This document shows positions 7,011 through 15,593 of a DNA stretch of 64,000 nucleotides, one piece after another. The notes under the pieces were generated by a model that saw nothing but the letters and a program-made list of their open reading frames with translations, searched no databases and was not told the DNA's origin. The position numbers and the translations under genes are program-made. How positions within the stretch are numbered: position 1 is the stretch's first letter; each line of letters begins with the position of its first letter. This stretch comes from Geojedonia sp051814705 (GTDB lineage Bacteria; Bacteroidota; Bacteroidia; Flavobacteriales; Flavobacteriaceae), in the NCBI GenBank assembly GCA_051814705.1, contig JBPWQW010000001.1:1054001-1118000 (forward strand). Direction: 5' to 3'.

Positions 7011-9017
7011 GTGGCAGTAACTGAAAAAAACATATTAAACAGGTTGTATTTTATTGCTGGATGCATGTTTGTATTTATGATTGCAGTGATATTTAAACTG
7101 TTTACCATTCAATTTGTCCAAGGAGATCAATATAGAGAATTAGCCGAAAAACGAACCATTAAAAATGTGATCATACCGGCAAATAGGGGTAACGTTTATG
7201 CTTCAGATGGCAGTTTGTTAGCGACATCAATTCCAAAATACGATATTAGACTGGATGCTTTGACGCCTTCAACTTTTACATTTGAAAAATATTTAAAACC
7301 ACTTTCCGATTCCTTGTCAAAATTTTCTGGAAAAAGTTCAAGTTATTATCAGAACGAGATTCGAAAAGCCAGAGCCAACAAAAACAGATATTTTTTATTG
7401 GCTAGAAATATTGGCTATTCAGATTATATCCGATTAAGAAATTTTCCACTTCTTAGCCTAGGCGCATTTAAAGGCGGGTTGATTGTTGAGCAAACCACAA
7501 AACGCGAGCATCCTATGGGCGGAATTGCTCAACGTTCCATTGGTTACGAGCGCTTTGATGACCAAGGTAATGTTACAAGAGCAGGTATTGATGGTGCTTT
7601 TGGAGTTCAGTATTTAAGAGGTACCGACGGACATAGATGGAAACAGAAAATTGGTCAAGGGCAATGGAAACCCATTACCGATTATAATGAAGTTGAGCCT
7701 AAAGATGGCTACGATGTTTACACAACCATAGATGTTAATATTCAAGATATTGCCCATCACGCTTTACTTGGTCAATTGGAATATTATAAAGCAGATCATG
7801 GCTGTGTAATAGTCATGGAAACCAAGACAGGAGAAATTAAAGCCATTTCAAATCTTGGTCGAAACGCCGAAGGTTACTATTACGAACGATTAAATTATGC
7901 TGTTGGAGAATCGCACGAGTCAGGCTCTACTTTTAAACTCATGGCGATAACGGCAGCTCTAGAGGATAAGGTAATTGACACCAGTGATGTTGTCGATACT
8001 AAGCAAGGAGTTTTGACTTTTTATGGTAAACATGTTAGAGATTCACGTAGGGGCGGATATGGAAAGATATCTGTAGCAAAGGCATTTGAATTGTCTTCAA
8101 ATACAGGAATTGTCGCAGCCATAGATAAAGCTTATAGTAAACAACCTGAAAAATTTGTTGACCGCTTGTATGCTATGAACTTAAACAAAAGGCTCGGTTT
8201 ACCAATTATTGGGGAGCCAGATCCAATAATCCCAGACCCTCGTATAAAAAATAAACGCTGGAGTGGCATTGCATTACAATGGATGGCTTATGGTTATGGC
8301 GTTTCCTTTACTCCATTACAAACCTTAACATTTTACAATGCTATTGCGAATGATGGCGAAATGGTGAAGCCACAGTTTTTAAGGGAAGTAAGAGCGTTTG
8401 ATAAAACCATAGTGCCTTTTAAAAAGGAAATCATAAACCCTCAAATTTGTTCAGAAGAAACAATTTTAAAAGTTCGTCAACTATTAAAAGAAGTTGTTGA
8501 AAAACCTTATGGCACAGGCCATAAATTGTATTCTCCAAATTTTTCAATGGCTGGAAAGACGGGAACTTGTCAAAAAGATTATTCTAAAAAAGACAAATTG
8601 AGTTATATCTCATCATTTGCCGGATATTTTCCTGCGGATAACCCTAAATACTCTTGTATAGTAGTCATTCATGAGCCTGATAAAAGTGTAGGCTATTATG
8701 GAGCAGATGTATCTGGACCTGTATTTAAAGCCATCGCTCAAAAAATATTTACCGATACCCCTTTAATAGATGAGGTTGAAACACTTGATTTTAAAAATTC
8801 AGTAGTTGATGAAGATTTTGAAGACTACTATGATATAGCAAAAACCTATAAAACCATCATGCCAAGTGTTGTTGGAATGCCTACAATGGATGCTATTCCT
8901 TTGTTGGAAAACATGGGCTTAAAAGTTAAAATAGAGGGTGCCGGCATGGTTAAAGGCCAATCAATTGAAAAAGGAGAAAAAGTGCAAAAAAATCAAACAG
9001 TCGTCTTAGATATCTAA
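7011..9017 (+). CDS. ftsI: Peptidoglycan transpeptidase FtsI (PBP3) with PASTA domain
   Basis: This class B penicillin-binding protein cross-links septal peptidoglycan. It has one N-terminal membrane anchor at about residues 12-35 and a pedestal dimerisation domain. The transpeptidase carries STFK (catalytic Ser306, Lys309), SSN (362-364) and KTG (516-518). A single PASTA domain occupies about the last 60 residues, starting MPSVVGMPTMDA; PASTA is absent in E. coli FtsI but usual in Bacteroidetes. The start is a GTG at 7011, two bases after the ftsL stop. The stop overlaps the murE start by one base (TAATG). Confidence 0.96.
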   Translation: MAVTEKNILNRLYFIAGCMFVFMIAVIFKLFTIQFVQGDQYRELAEKRTIKNVIIPANRGNVYASDGSLLATSIPKYDIRLDALTPSTFTFEKYLKPLSDSLSKFSGKSSSYYQNEIRKARANKNRYFLLARNIGYSDYIRLRNFPLLSLGAFKGGLIVEQTTKREHPMGGIAQRSIGYERFDDQGNVTRAGIDGAFGVQYLRGTDGHRWKQKIGQGQWKPITDYNEVEPKDGYDVYTTIDVNIQDIAHHALLGQLEYYKADHGCVIVMETKTGEIKAISNLGRNAEGYYYERLNYAVGESHESGSTFKLMAITAALEDKVIDTSDVVDTKQGVLTFYGKHVRDSRRGGYGKISVAKAFELSSNTGIVAAIDKAYSKQPEKFVDRLYAMNLNKRLGLPIIGEPDPIIPDPRIKNKRWSGIALQWMAYGYGVSFTPLQTLTFYNAIANDGEMVKPQFLREVRAFDKTIVPFKKEIINPQICSEETILKVRQLLKEVVEKPYGTGHKLYSPNFSMAGKTGTCQKDYSKKDKLSYISSFAGYFPADNPKYSCIVVIHEPDKSVGYYGADVSGPVFKAIAQKIFTDTPLIDEVETLDFKNSVVDEDFEDYYDIAKTYKTIMPSVVGMPTMDAIPLLENMGLKVKIEGAGMVKGQSIEKGEKVQKNQTVVLDI

Positions 9018-10480
9018 TGGTACAATTAAAAGACATATTATATAAAACAACCATTAATGCTGTAGTAGGAAACACAGGTATTATGGTTAATGCTGTTGCT
9101 TTTGACTCCAGAAAGATCAACAAAAATGATGTGTTTGTAGCCATTAAAGGAACTGCTACAGATGGTCATAATTATATAGATAAAGCCATTGAAAAAGGCG
9201 CCACTACAATTGTATGTGAAAAGCTTCCTTTAAATTTTGTTGACAATATAACTTATGTAGAAGTAGATGATGCCACAAAAGCTTTGGCGTTTATGGCTTC
9301 AAATTATTATCAAAACCCATCTGAAAATTTAAAACTTATTGGGGTAACAGGTACCAATGGAAAAACAACGGTAGCGACCTTATTATATCAACTTTTCAAA
9401 AAAGCAGGCTTTAAAGTAGGTTTATTATCTACGGTTAGAGTTATGGTCGACAATAAAGAATATGAAGCCACGCACACGACTCCAGATTCATTGACTATAA
9501 ACAGATATTTGAATGAAATGAACCTTGAAGGTGTTGAGTTTTGTTTTATGGAAGTGAGCTCTCATGGGATTCATCAAAACAGAACCGAAGGTTTGCATTT
9601 TGAAGCTGGGATTTTCACAAACTTATCACATGATCATTTAGATTACCATAAAACATTTTCTGAATATAGGGATGTAAAAAAATCATTTTTTGACAAGCTC
9701 CCAAAACAAGCTTTTGCACTGGTGAATATTGACGACAAAAATGGCTTGGTTATGCTTCAAAATACAAAAGCTAGAAAGTTTACCTATGCTTTAAAAACTT
9801 ATGCCGATTATAAAGCCCAAATTTTAGAAAATCAGTTTGGTGGCTTGTTGTTAAAAATTAACGATGCCGAAGTATGGACGCGTTTGATAGGCAGTTTTAA
9901 TGCTTACAATATATTGGCAATTTATGCAACTGCAGAATTATTAGGTCTTGAAAAAGTAGAAAATCTAAGACTCATCAGTGAACTCGAAAGTGTTGCCGGT
10001 CGTTTTCAGTATTTAATTACTAATGAGAACATTACAGCCATTGTTGATTATGCACACACGCCTGACGCCTTAAAAAATGTGTTGGAAACCATCAATAGTA
10101 TTCGAACAAATAATGAAGAACTGATAACGGTAGTGGGATGTGGTGGCGATAGAGATACGACTAAACGTCCAGAAATGGGGCAAATTGCTTCGGCCTTAAG
10201 TACCAAAGTCATTTTTACGAGTGATAATCCAAGAAGTGAAATTCCAGAAGCTATAATAGAGCAGATTGAAAAAGGTGTCGAACCTCAAAATTTTAAAAAA
10301 ACGGTTTCAATTGTCGATAGAAAACAGGCCATTAAAACTGCATGTCAAATGGCAAAACCCAACGACATCATATTAATTGCAGGAAAAGGTCATGAAACCT
10401 ATCAGGAGATTAAGGGCAAGCGATTTGAATTTAATGATTACAAAATTGTGCAAGAATTTTTAAAACAATTACAAAAATAA
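9017..10480 (+). CDS. murE: UDP-N-acetylmuramoyl-tripeptide synthetase MurE (meso-DAP type)
   Basis: MurE adds the third amino acid to the UDP-MurNAc-dipeptide in the cytoplasm, using ATP. The P-loop is GTNGKTT at residues 112-118. The specificity motif DNPR at residues 403-406 is the signature of enzymes that add meso-diaminopimelate rather than lysine, so the cell wall is predicted to be A1-gamma type. The length of 487 aa is normal. It shares one base with the ftsI stop, and mraY follows one base after its own stop. Confidence 0.97.
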   Translation: MVQLKDILYKTTINAVVGNTGIMVNAVAFDSRKINKNDVFVAIKGTATDGHNYIDKAIEKGATTIVCEKLPLNFVDNITYVEVDDATKALAFMASNYYQNPSENLKLIGVTGTNGKTTVATLLYQLFKKAGFKVGLLSTVRVMVDNKEYEATHTTPDSLTINRYLNEMNLEGVEFCFMEVSSHGIHQNRTEGLHFEAGIFTNLSHDHLDYHKTFSEYRDVKKSFFDKLPKQAFALVNIDDKNGLVMLQNTKARKFTYALKTYADYKAQILENQFGGLLLKINDAEVWTRLIGSFNAYNILAIYATAELLGLEKVENLRLISELESVAGRFQYLITNENITAIVDYAHTPDALKNVLETINSIRTNNEELITVVGCGGDRDTTKRPEMGQIASALSTKVIFTSDNPRSEIPEAIIEQIEKGVEPQNFKKTVSIVDRKQAIKTACQMAKPNDIILIAGKGHETYQEIKGKRFEFNDYKIVQEFLKQLQK

Positions 10481-10481
10481 T

Positions 10482-11723
10482 ATGCTGTATTACCTATTTG
10501 AATATTTAGAAAAAGAATTCCAGTTTCCGGGAGCATCACTCTTTGGGTACATATCATTTAGGGCAGCTGTAGCTATTATTTTATCGCTTTTAATTTCCAC
10601 AATTTATGGAAAACGCATCATCAGGTTTTTACAAAAGCAACAAGTTGGTGAAAGCATAAGAGATCTTGGATTAGAAGGTCAAGCAGAAAAAGCTGGAACG
10701 CCAACAATGGGCGGTATCATCATCATCCTTGCAACTTTAATTCCAGTGATTTTAGTAGCCAAACTAGAAAATATTTACATTATTCTGCTTATTGTCACCA
10801 CACTTTGGATGGGAACCATTGGGTTTGTTGATGATTATATTAAGAAATTTAAAAAAGATAAAGAAGGCCTAAAAGGACGGTTTAAAGTATTGGGTCAGGT
10901 TGGACTTGGGATCATAGTTGGAACGACATTGTTCTTTCATTCAGATGTTACCATTAAAGAAAAGTTGCCTTTAGCAGAACAACAACAGCTGCTAGCAGAC
11001 AATCCTAAAATTTCACCTGCAAGACTTTTTGAAAATGAAGTGCGCTCTACAAAAACAACTATTCCATTTGTAAAAGGGAACGAATTTGATTATTCCGAAC
11101 TAGTGACATGGATAAATCCTGAATGGAAGGCCTATGCCTGGTTGTTATTTATTCCTATTGTCATATTTATAATTACGGCAGTTTCTAACGGCGCGAATCT
11201 TACCGATGGAATAGATGGTCTCGCTGCAGGAACATCTGCAATTATTGTGCTCACATTAGGGATTTTTGCATGGGTTTCGGGTAATATCATTTTTTCCGAT
11301 TACTTGAATATTATGTATATCCCAAGAGTAGAGGAAATTACCATTTACATCGCGGCCTTTGTAGGTGCTTTGATAGGATTTTTATGGTACAACACCTATC
11401 CAGCACAAGTATTTATGGGAGATACAGGAAGCTTAACTATAGGTGGAATTATTGCAGTAATAGCTGTGGCTGTGCGCAAGGAATGGTTAATCCCATTACT
11501 ATGCGGCATCTTTTTAGCAGAGAATTTATCGGTGGTCATGCAAGTGAGCTATTTTAAATACACCAAGAAAAAATATGGTGAAGGACGACGCATTTTTAAA
11601 ATGTCTCCATTGCATCACCATTTTCAAAAGGCAGGATATCATGAAAGTAAAATTGTCACACGCTTTTGGATTATAGGCATCTTGCTTGCGATTTTATCAA
11701 TTGTGACCTTAAAAATTAGATAG
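10482..11723 (+). CDS. mraY: Phospho-N-acetylmuramoyl-pentapeptide transferase MraY
   Basis: MraY is the integral membrane enzyme that transfers phospho-MurNAc-pentapeptide to undecaprenyl phosphate, giving lipid I. Visible motifs are FVDDYIKKFKKD, NLTDGIDGLAAG (catalytic Asp cluster), VFMGDTGSL and SPLHHHFQ, with about ten hydrophobic segments. At 413 aa it is longer than E. coli MraY (360 aa); most of the excess is a hydrophilic insertion at about residues 160-205, between membrane segments. The stop codon TAG directly abuts a small inverted-repeat element that also contains the murD start. Confidence 0.97.
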   Translation: MLYYLFEYLEKEFQFPGASLFGYISFRAAVAIILSLLISTIYGKRIIRFLQKQQVGESIRDLGLEGQAEKAGTPTMGGIIIILATLIPVILVAKLENIYIILLIVTTLWMGTIGFVDDYIKKFKKDKEGLKGRFKVLGQVGLGIIVGTTLFFHSDVTIKEKLPLAEQQQLLADNPKISPARLFENEVRSTKTTIPFVKGNEFDYSELVTWINPEWKAYAWLLFIPIVIFIITAVSNGANLTDGIDGLAAGTSAIIVLTLGIFAWVSGNIIFSDYLNIMYIPRVEEITIYIAAFVGALIGFLWYNTYPAQVFMGDTGSLTIGGIIAVIAVAVRKEWLIPLLCGIFLAENLSVVMQVSYFKYTKKKYGEGRRIFKMSPLHHHFQKAGYHESKIVTRFWIIGILLAILSIVTLKIR

Positions 11724-11838
11724 AAGCCTATCTCTTAATCTCTTCCCAAAGGGAAGAGAAATGATAGAATGAATTATGGATGAAGAAATAATAAATACAA
11801 AGAATGAAAAGCCCTCCTTTGGAGGGTTTGGGAGGCTT
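11724..11838. repeat. REPIN/MITE-like inverted-repeat element between mraY and murD
   Basis: A 115-base element is bounded by AAGCCT (11724-11729) and its complement AGGCTT (11833-11838). Each end carries a palindromic hairpin: CTCTTCCC-AAA-GGGAAGAG at 11740-11758 and CCCTCC-TTT-GGAGGG at 11812-11826, in inverted orientation. Two inverted palindromic repeats around a short A/T-rich centre is the layout of REPIN or MITE-like elements. The left edge abuts the mraY stop codon, and the right half is translated as the first residues of MurD. Confidence 0.65.
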
Positions 11839-13158
11839 GTGGTTCTTGGTGGTGGAGAAAGTGGGGTTGGAACAGCACTTTTAGGAAAAGCAAAAGGATA
11901 TGAAGTATTGGTTTCAGATAATGGAACAATCAAACAAAAATATAAAGACGTTCTTATACATAATGAGATTGAATGGGAAGATGAAAAGCATTCAGAAGCA
12001 AAAATATTGAATGCTGACCTTGTGATGAAAAGCCCAGGGATTCCTGATAAGGTGCCTTTAATGAAAACGATTAGAGAAAAACGAATTCCGGTAGTTTCTG
12101 AGATAGAATTTGCCTCAGGATTTACTAAGGCAACTTTAATAGGAATTACAGGCAGTAACGGCAAAACCACGACCGCAAAATTAACACACCATATTCTTAA
12201 ACAGCAATTAGAAGTTGGACTTGCAGGAAATATCGGGGAAAGTTTTGCGAAACAGATTTTGGAAAAAAATTATCCAAACTATGTTTTAGAAATCAGCAGT
12301 TTTCAATTGGATGATATTGTAGATTTTAAACCGCACATTGCCGTCATCACAAATATTACACCAGATCATTTGGATCGATATGATTACAAATTTGAAAATT
12401 ATATCGCTTCAAAATTCCGTATTGCCATGAATCAAACACCAGAAGATTACTTGATTTATGACGCCGATGATGAGGTCATCACCAATTGGTTAGTTGACCA
12501 TCCCGTTCAATCCACAGTATTGCCGTTTTCATTAAAAAAACCCATTGAAAACGGAGCGTATTTAGATAAAGAAAACATAAAAATAACTATAGATAATAAT
12601 CAAATAATTATGCCAACAACAAATCTAGCATTAGAAGGAAATCACAATATTAAAAATGCAATGGCTGCGTCCACTGTAGCGCATCTGTTAAAAATTAGGA
12701 AACAGACCATACGAGAAAGCCTTGAAAATTTCCAGGGAGTTGAGCATAGACTCGAACAGGTATTAAAAATAAATAAAGTGCAATACATCAACGACTCCAA
12801 AGCTACAAACGTTAATGCAACCTATTACGCTTTGGAAAGCATGGATGCACCAACAATTTGGATTGTGGGCGGAATCGATAAAGGCAATAACTATAAAGAA
12901 TTATTCCCTTTTGTAAACGAAAAAGTAAAGGCCATCATTTGTTTGGGTGTTGATAACGAGAAGTTGCTTAAAAATTTTGGAAACATGGTCGACATCATTA
13001 TTGAAACACAATTTATGAGTGAAGCTGTTAAAATAGCTTACAAAATTGCAGAAGCAGGAGATAACGTATTGCTGTCACCTGCATGTTCAAGCTTTGATTT
13101 GTTTGAAAATTATGAAGACCGAGGCCGTCAATTTAAAGACGCTGTTAGAAATTTGTAG
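11776..13158 (+). CDS. murD: UDP-N-acetylmuramoylalanine--D-glutamate ligase MurD, N-terminus supplied by a repeat
   Basis: MurD adds D-glutamate to UDP-MurNAc-L-Ala using ATP. The N-terminal domain begins RLVVLGGGESGVG at residue 20, and the P-loop is GSNGKTTTAK. The family normally starts one or two residues before RLVVLGG. Here the first 19 residues (MDEEIINTKNEKPSFGGFG) are encoded inside the inverted-repeat element, and the palindrome CCCTCCTTTGGAGGG is read as coding sequence. No ATG exists closer to the conserved core; a GTG at 11839 could give a shorter product. The enzyme core looks intact. A second, decayed repeat element follows the stop codon. Confidence 0.95.
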   Translation: MDEEIINTKNEKPSFGGFGRLVVLGGGESGVGTALLGKAKGYEVLVSDNGTIKQKYKDVLIHNEIEWEDEKHSEAKILNADLVMKSPGIPDKVPLMKTIREKRIPVVSEIEFASGFTKATLIGITGSNGKTTTAKLTHHILKQQLEVGLAGNIGESFAKQILEKNYPNYVLEISSFQLDDIVDFKPHIAVITNITPDHLDRYDYKFENYIASKFRIAMNQTPEDYLIYDADDEVITNWLVDHPVQSTVLPFSLKKPIENGAYLDKENIKITIDNNQIIMPTTNLALEGNHNIKNAMAASTVAHLLKIRKQTIRESLENFQGVEHRLEQVLKINKVQYINDSKATNVNATYYALESMDAPTIWIVGGIDKGNNYKELFPFVNEKVKAIICLGVDNEKLLKNFGNMVDIIIETQFMSEAVKIAYKIAEAGDNVLLSPACSSFDLFENYEDRGRQFKDAVRNL

Positions 13159-13250
13159 CTTCATCTTAATCTTCCATAAAGGAAACATTCATTATGGGCT
13201 AATAAAATAATTGATATTAAAACAGATTTTCCCTTTGGGAAATTGAAGAT
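13159..13250. repeat. Second, decayed REPIN-like element between murD and ftsW
   Basis: Left arm CTTCATCTTAATCTTCC followed by ATAAAGGAA (13159-13183) and right arm TTTCCCTTTGGGAAA followed by TTGAAGAT (13228-13250) are inverted relative to each other, as in the element before murD. The left arm shares CTTAATCT and the TTCC-AAA-GGAA pattern with the first element. It appears to be an older copy. It fills most of the 129-base gap between murD and ftsW. Confidence 0.5.
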
Positions 13251-13287
13251 TCAACGAATCAGAAACATAATAGTAAAACAGAGTTAA

Positions 13288-14499
13288 ATGTCCAAAGGAC
13301 AAATGGGTAACATATTCAATAACATAAAAGGAGATCGGTTAATTTGGGCCATTGTCGCATTGTTGGCAATTTTCTCATTTCTTCCTGTCTATAGTGCTGC
13401 AAGTAACTTGGCGTATGTTGGAGGAATAGGAAGTACCTTTTCGTTTTTTATCAAGCATTTCATGCATCTGTTTTTGGGGTTTGCCATAATGTATGGTGTT
13501 CACCGTATTCCATATCGATATTTTAGAGGCTTATCTATGGTGATGTTGCCTATCGTGCTCGTCTTACTTGTCGTTACCATGTTTCAGGGCACCACTGTTG
13601 AAGGCGCAAATGCAAGCCGATGGATTCAAATTCCCATAGTTGGTATGTCATTTCAGACGTCGACTTTGGCTTCTTTGATTTTAATGGTTTATGTGGCCCG
13701 CTATCTGTCAAAAATAAAGGACAAAGAAATTACTTTTAAAGACTCTATTTTACCACTTTGGACGCCTGTTTTTCTGATCCTGATATTAATCCTTCCAGCT
13801 AATTTTTCTACTGCAGCAATTTTATTTGTGTTGGTGACAATTTTGGTCTTTATAGGAGGTTACCCTTTTAAATACTTGGGTGTTATCATTGTCATGGGGA
13901 TTATTGCTTTGGTCTTATTTGTTTTGGTTGCAAAGGCATTCCCAGAAGCCATGCCCAATAGGATTGATACGTGGATGAATAGAATAGAAAATTTTTCAAA
14001 TGGAGAAGATACTGAAGCAGATTATCAAATAGAAAAAGCCAAAATAGCCATCGCGTCTGGAGGTATTACTGGACTTGGTCCAGGGAAAAGCATTCAAAAG
14101 AATTTTTTACCACAATCGTCATCAGATTTTATTTTTGCGATCATTATTGAAGAATATGGATTGATTGGAGGATTGTCATTATTGGTGTTGTATTCGTGGT
14201 TGCTCTTTAGAATTATAATTGTCTCACAAAAATCGGACACTGTTTTTGGTAAACTTTTGGTGCTTGGCGTTGGACTGCCAATCGTATTTCAGGCCTTGAT
14301 TAATATGGCGGTTGCTGTTGAGCTTTTTCCAGTAACAGGACAAACGTTGCCTTTAATCAGCTCTGGAGGGACATCTATTTGGATGACCTGTTTGGCTTTA
14401 GGAATTATATTAAGCGTAAGTGCTAAACGAGAAGAAATTAAAGAGCAGGAGCATATTGACGACAACCCTCTTGAAATTTTAAGTGAAGCTTTAGAATGA
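13288..14499 (+). CDS. ftsW: Peptidoglycan glycosyltransferase / division protein FtsW
   Basis: FtsW is a SEDS-family polymerase that builds septal glycan strands from lipid II with FtsI. The protein has about ten membrane segments and the SEDS signatures: a conserved loop with SSSDFIFAIIIEEYG (the SDFIF..EE motif) and GQTLPLISSGGTS near the C-terminus. The length of 403 aa is normal. The ATG at 13288 follows a repeat-filled gap; an ATG at 13303 (MGNIFNNIKGD) is an alternative start. The stop overlaps the murG start as ATGA. Confidence 0.95.
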   Translation: MSKGQMGNIFNNIKGDRLIWAIVALLAIFSFLPVYSAASNLAYVGGIGSTFSFFIKHFMHLFLGFAIMYGVHRIPYRYFRGLSMVMLPIVLVLLVVTMFQGTTVEGANASRWIQIPIVGMSFQTSTLASLILMVYVARYLSKIKDKEITFKDSILPLWTPVFLILILILPANFSTAAILFVLVTILVFIGGYPFKYLGVIIVMGIIALVLFVLVAKAFPEAMPNRIDTWMNRIENFSNGEDTEADYQIEKAKIAIASGGITGLGPGKSIQKNFLPQSSSDFIFAIIIEEYGLIGGLSLLVLYSWLLFRIIIVSQKSDTVFGKLLVLGVGLPIVFQALINMAVAVELFPVTGQTLPLISSGGTSIWMTCLALGIILSVSAKREEIKEQEHIDDNPLEILSEALE

Positions 14500-15593
14500 A
14501 GAACTATAGAATCATATTATCAGGAGGTGGAACTGGAGGGCATATTTACCCTGCCATAGCCATAGCTAATGAGTTGAAATCTCGTTTTCCAGACGCTGAA
14601 TTTCTGTTTGTTGGTGCTATGGATAAAATGGAAATGGAAAAAGTCCCGGAAGCAGGTTACAAAATTGAAGGGCTTTGGATTTCAGGAATACAACGTAAGC
14701 TGACGCTTAAAAACCTTACTTTTCCGTTCAAGCTTGTTTTGAGTTTATTAAGAGCCCGTAAAATTCTAAAGACCTTTAAACCTCATGTGGCCATAGGAAC
14801 AGGTGGGTTTGCCAGCGGGCCATTGTTACAAGTGGCGGCCACTAAAAAAATTCCGACTTTAATTCAAGAGCAAAACTCATACCCAGGGATTACTAATAAA
14901 TTATTAGGTAGGAAAGTAAATAAAATTTGTGTGGCCTACGACGATTTGGATCGCTTTTTCCCAAAGGATAAAATTGTTAAAACGGGAAATCCTATACGGC
15001 AAGACCTTTTGGAAATTGACACTAAAACCATCAAAGCAAAAGATGCCTTTGGGTTAAAACATGGCAAACACACCTTACTCGTTTTAGGCGGTAGTTTGGG
15101 TTCGAGAAGAATAAACGAATTAATTGAAAAAGAATTGGAGTTTTTTCAGACTCAAAATGTTGAGGTTGTTTGGCAATGCGGCAAGTTATATTATAAGGAT
15201 TATAAGTTTTATGATAATCAAGACGATGTGCAAGTCCACCCATTTTTAAATAATATGGATTATGCTTATGCCGCTTCTGATATTATTATTTCCAGAGCGG
15301 GCGCTGGCTCGGTTTCGGAATTATGTGTGGTGGGAAAACCAGTAATTTTTATACCATCCCCAAACGTTGCAGAAGATCATCAAACCAAAAACGCCATGGC
15401 AATAGTCGAAAAAAATGCGGCGCTATTAATAAAAGAATCTGATTTGGAAATTGATTTTGAAAATAAGTTTTCACTGTTGGTCAACAACATGGAAAGGCGT
15501 AATGAATTGGGAGATAACATAAAAAAACTAGCATTGGTAAATGCAACTAAAGATATAGCCGACGAAGTTGAAAAACTTTTAAAACAAAAATGA
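14496..15593 (+). CDS. murG: UDP-GlcNAc:lipid I N-acetylglucosaminyltransferase MurG
   Basis: MurG converts lipid I to lipid II at the inner face of the membrane. The N-terminal glycine-rich loop GGGTGGHIYPA (residues 9-19) contacts the lipid-linked acceptor, IGTGGFASGP is the second G loop, and ISRAGAGSVSELCVVGKP with a downstream EDHQTKNA forms the UDP-GlcNAc site. The length of 365 aa is normal for this GT28 enzyme. It overlaps ftsW upstream and murC downstream by four bases each (ATGA), so translation is probably coupled. Confidence 0.97.
   Translation: MKNYRIILSGGGTGGHIYPAIAIANELKSRFPDAEFLFVGAMDKMEMEKVPEAGYKIEGLWISGIQRKLTLKNLTFPFKLVLSLLRARKILKTFKPHVAIGTGGFASGPLLQVAATKKIPTLIQEQNSYPGITNKLLGRKVNKICVAYDDLDRFFPKDKIVKTGNPIRQDLLEIDTKTIKAKDAFGLKHGKHTLLVLGGSLGSRRINELIEKELEFFQTQNVEVVWQCGKLYYKDYKFYDNQDDVQVHPFLNNMDYAYAASDIIISRAGAGSVSELCVVGKPVIFIPSPNVAEDHQTKNAMAIVEKNAALLIKESDLEIDFENKFSLLVNNMERRNELGDNIKKLALVNATKDIADEVEKLLKQK

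Noticed and set aside
11709..12170. 153-codon open frame on the minus strand opposite murD
   Set aside because: It lies fully antisense to the conserved MurD N-terminal region and encodes no recognisable motif.
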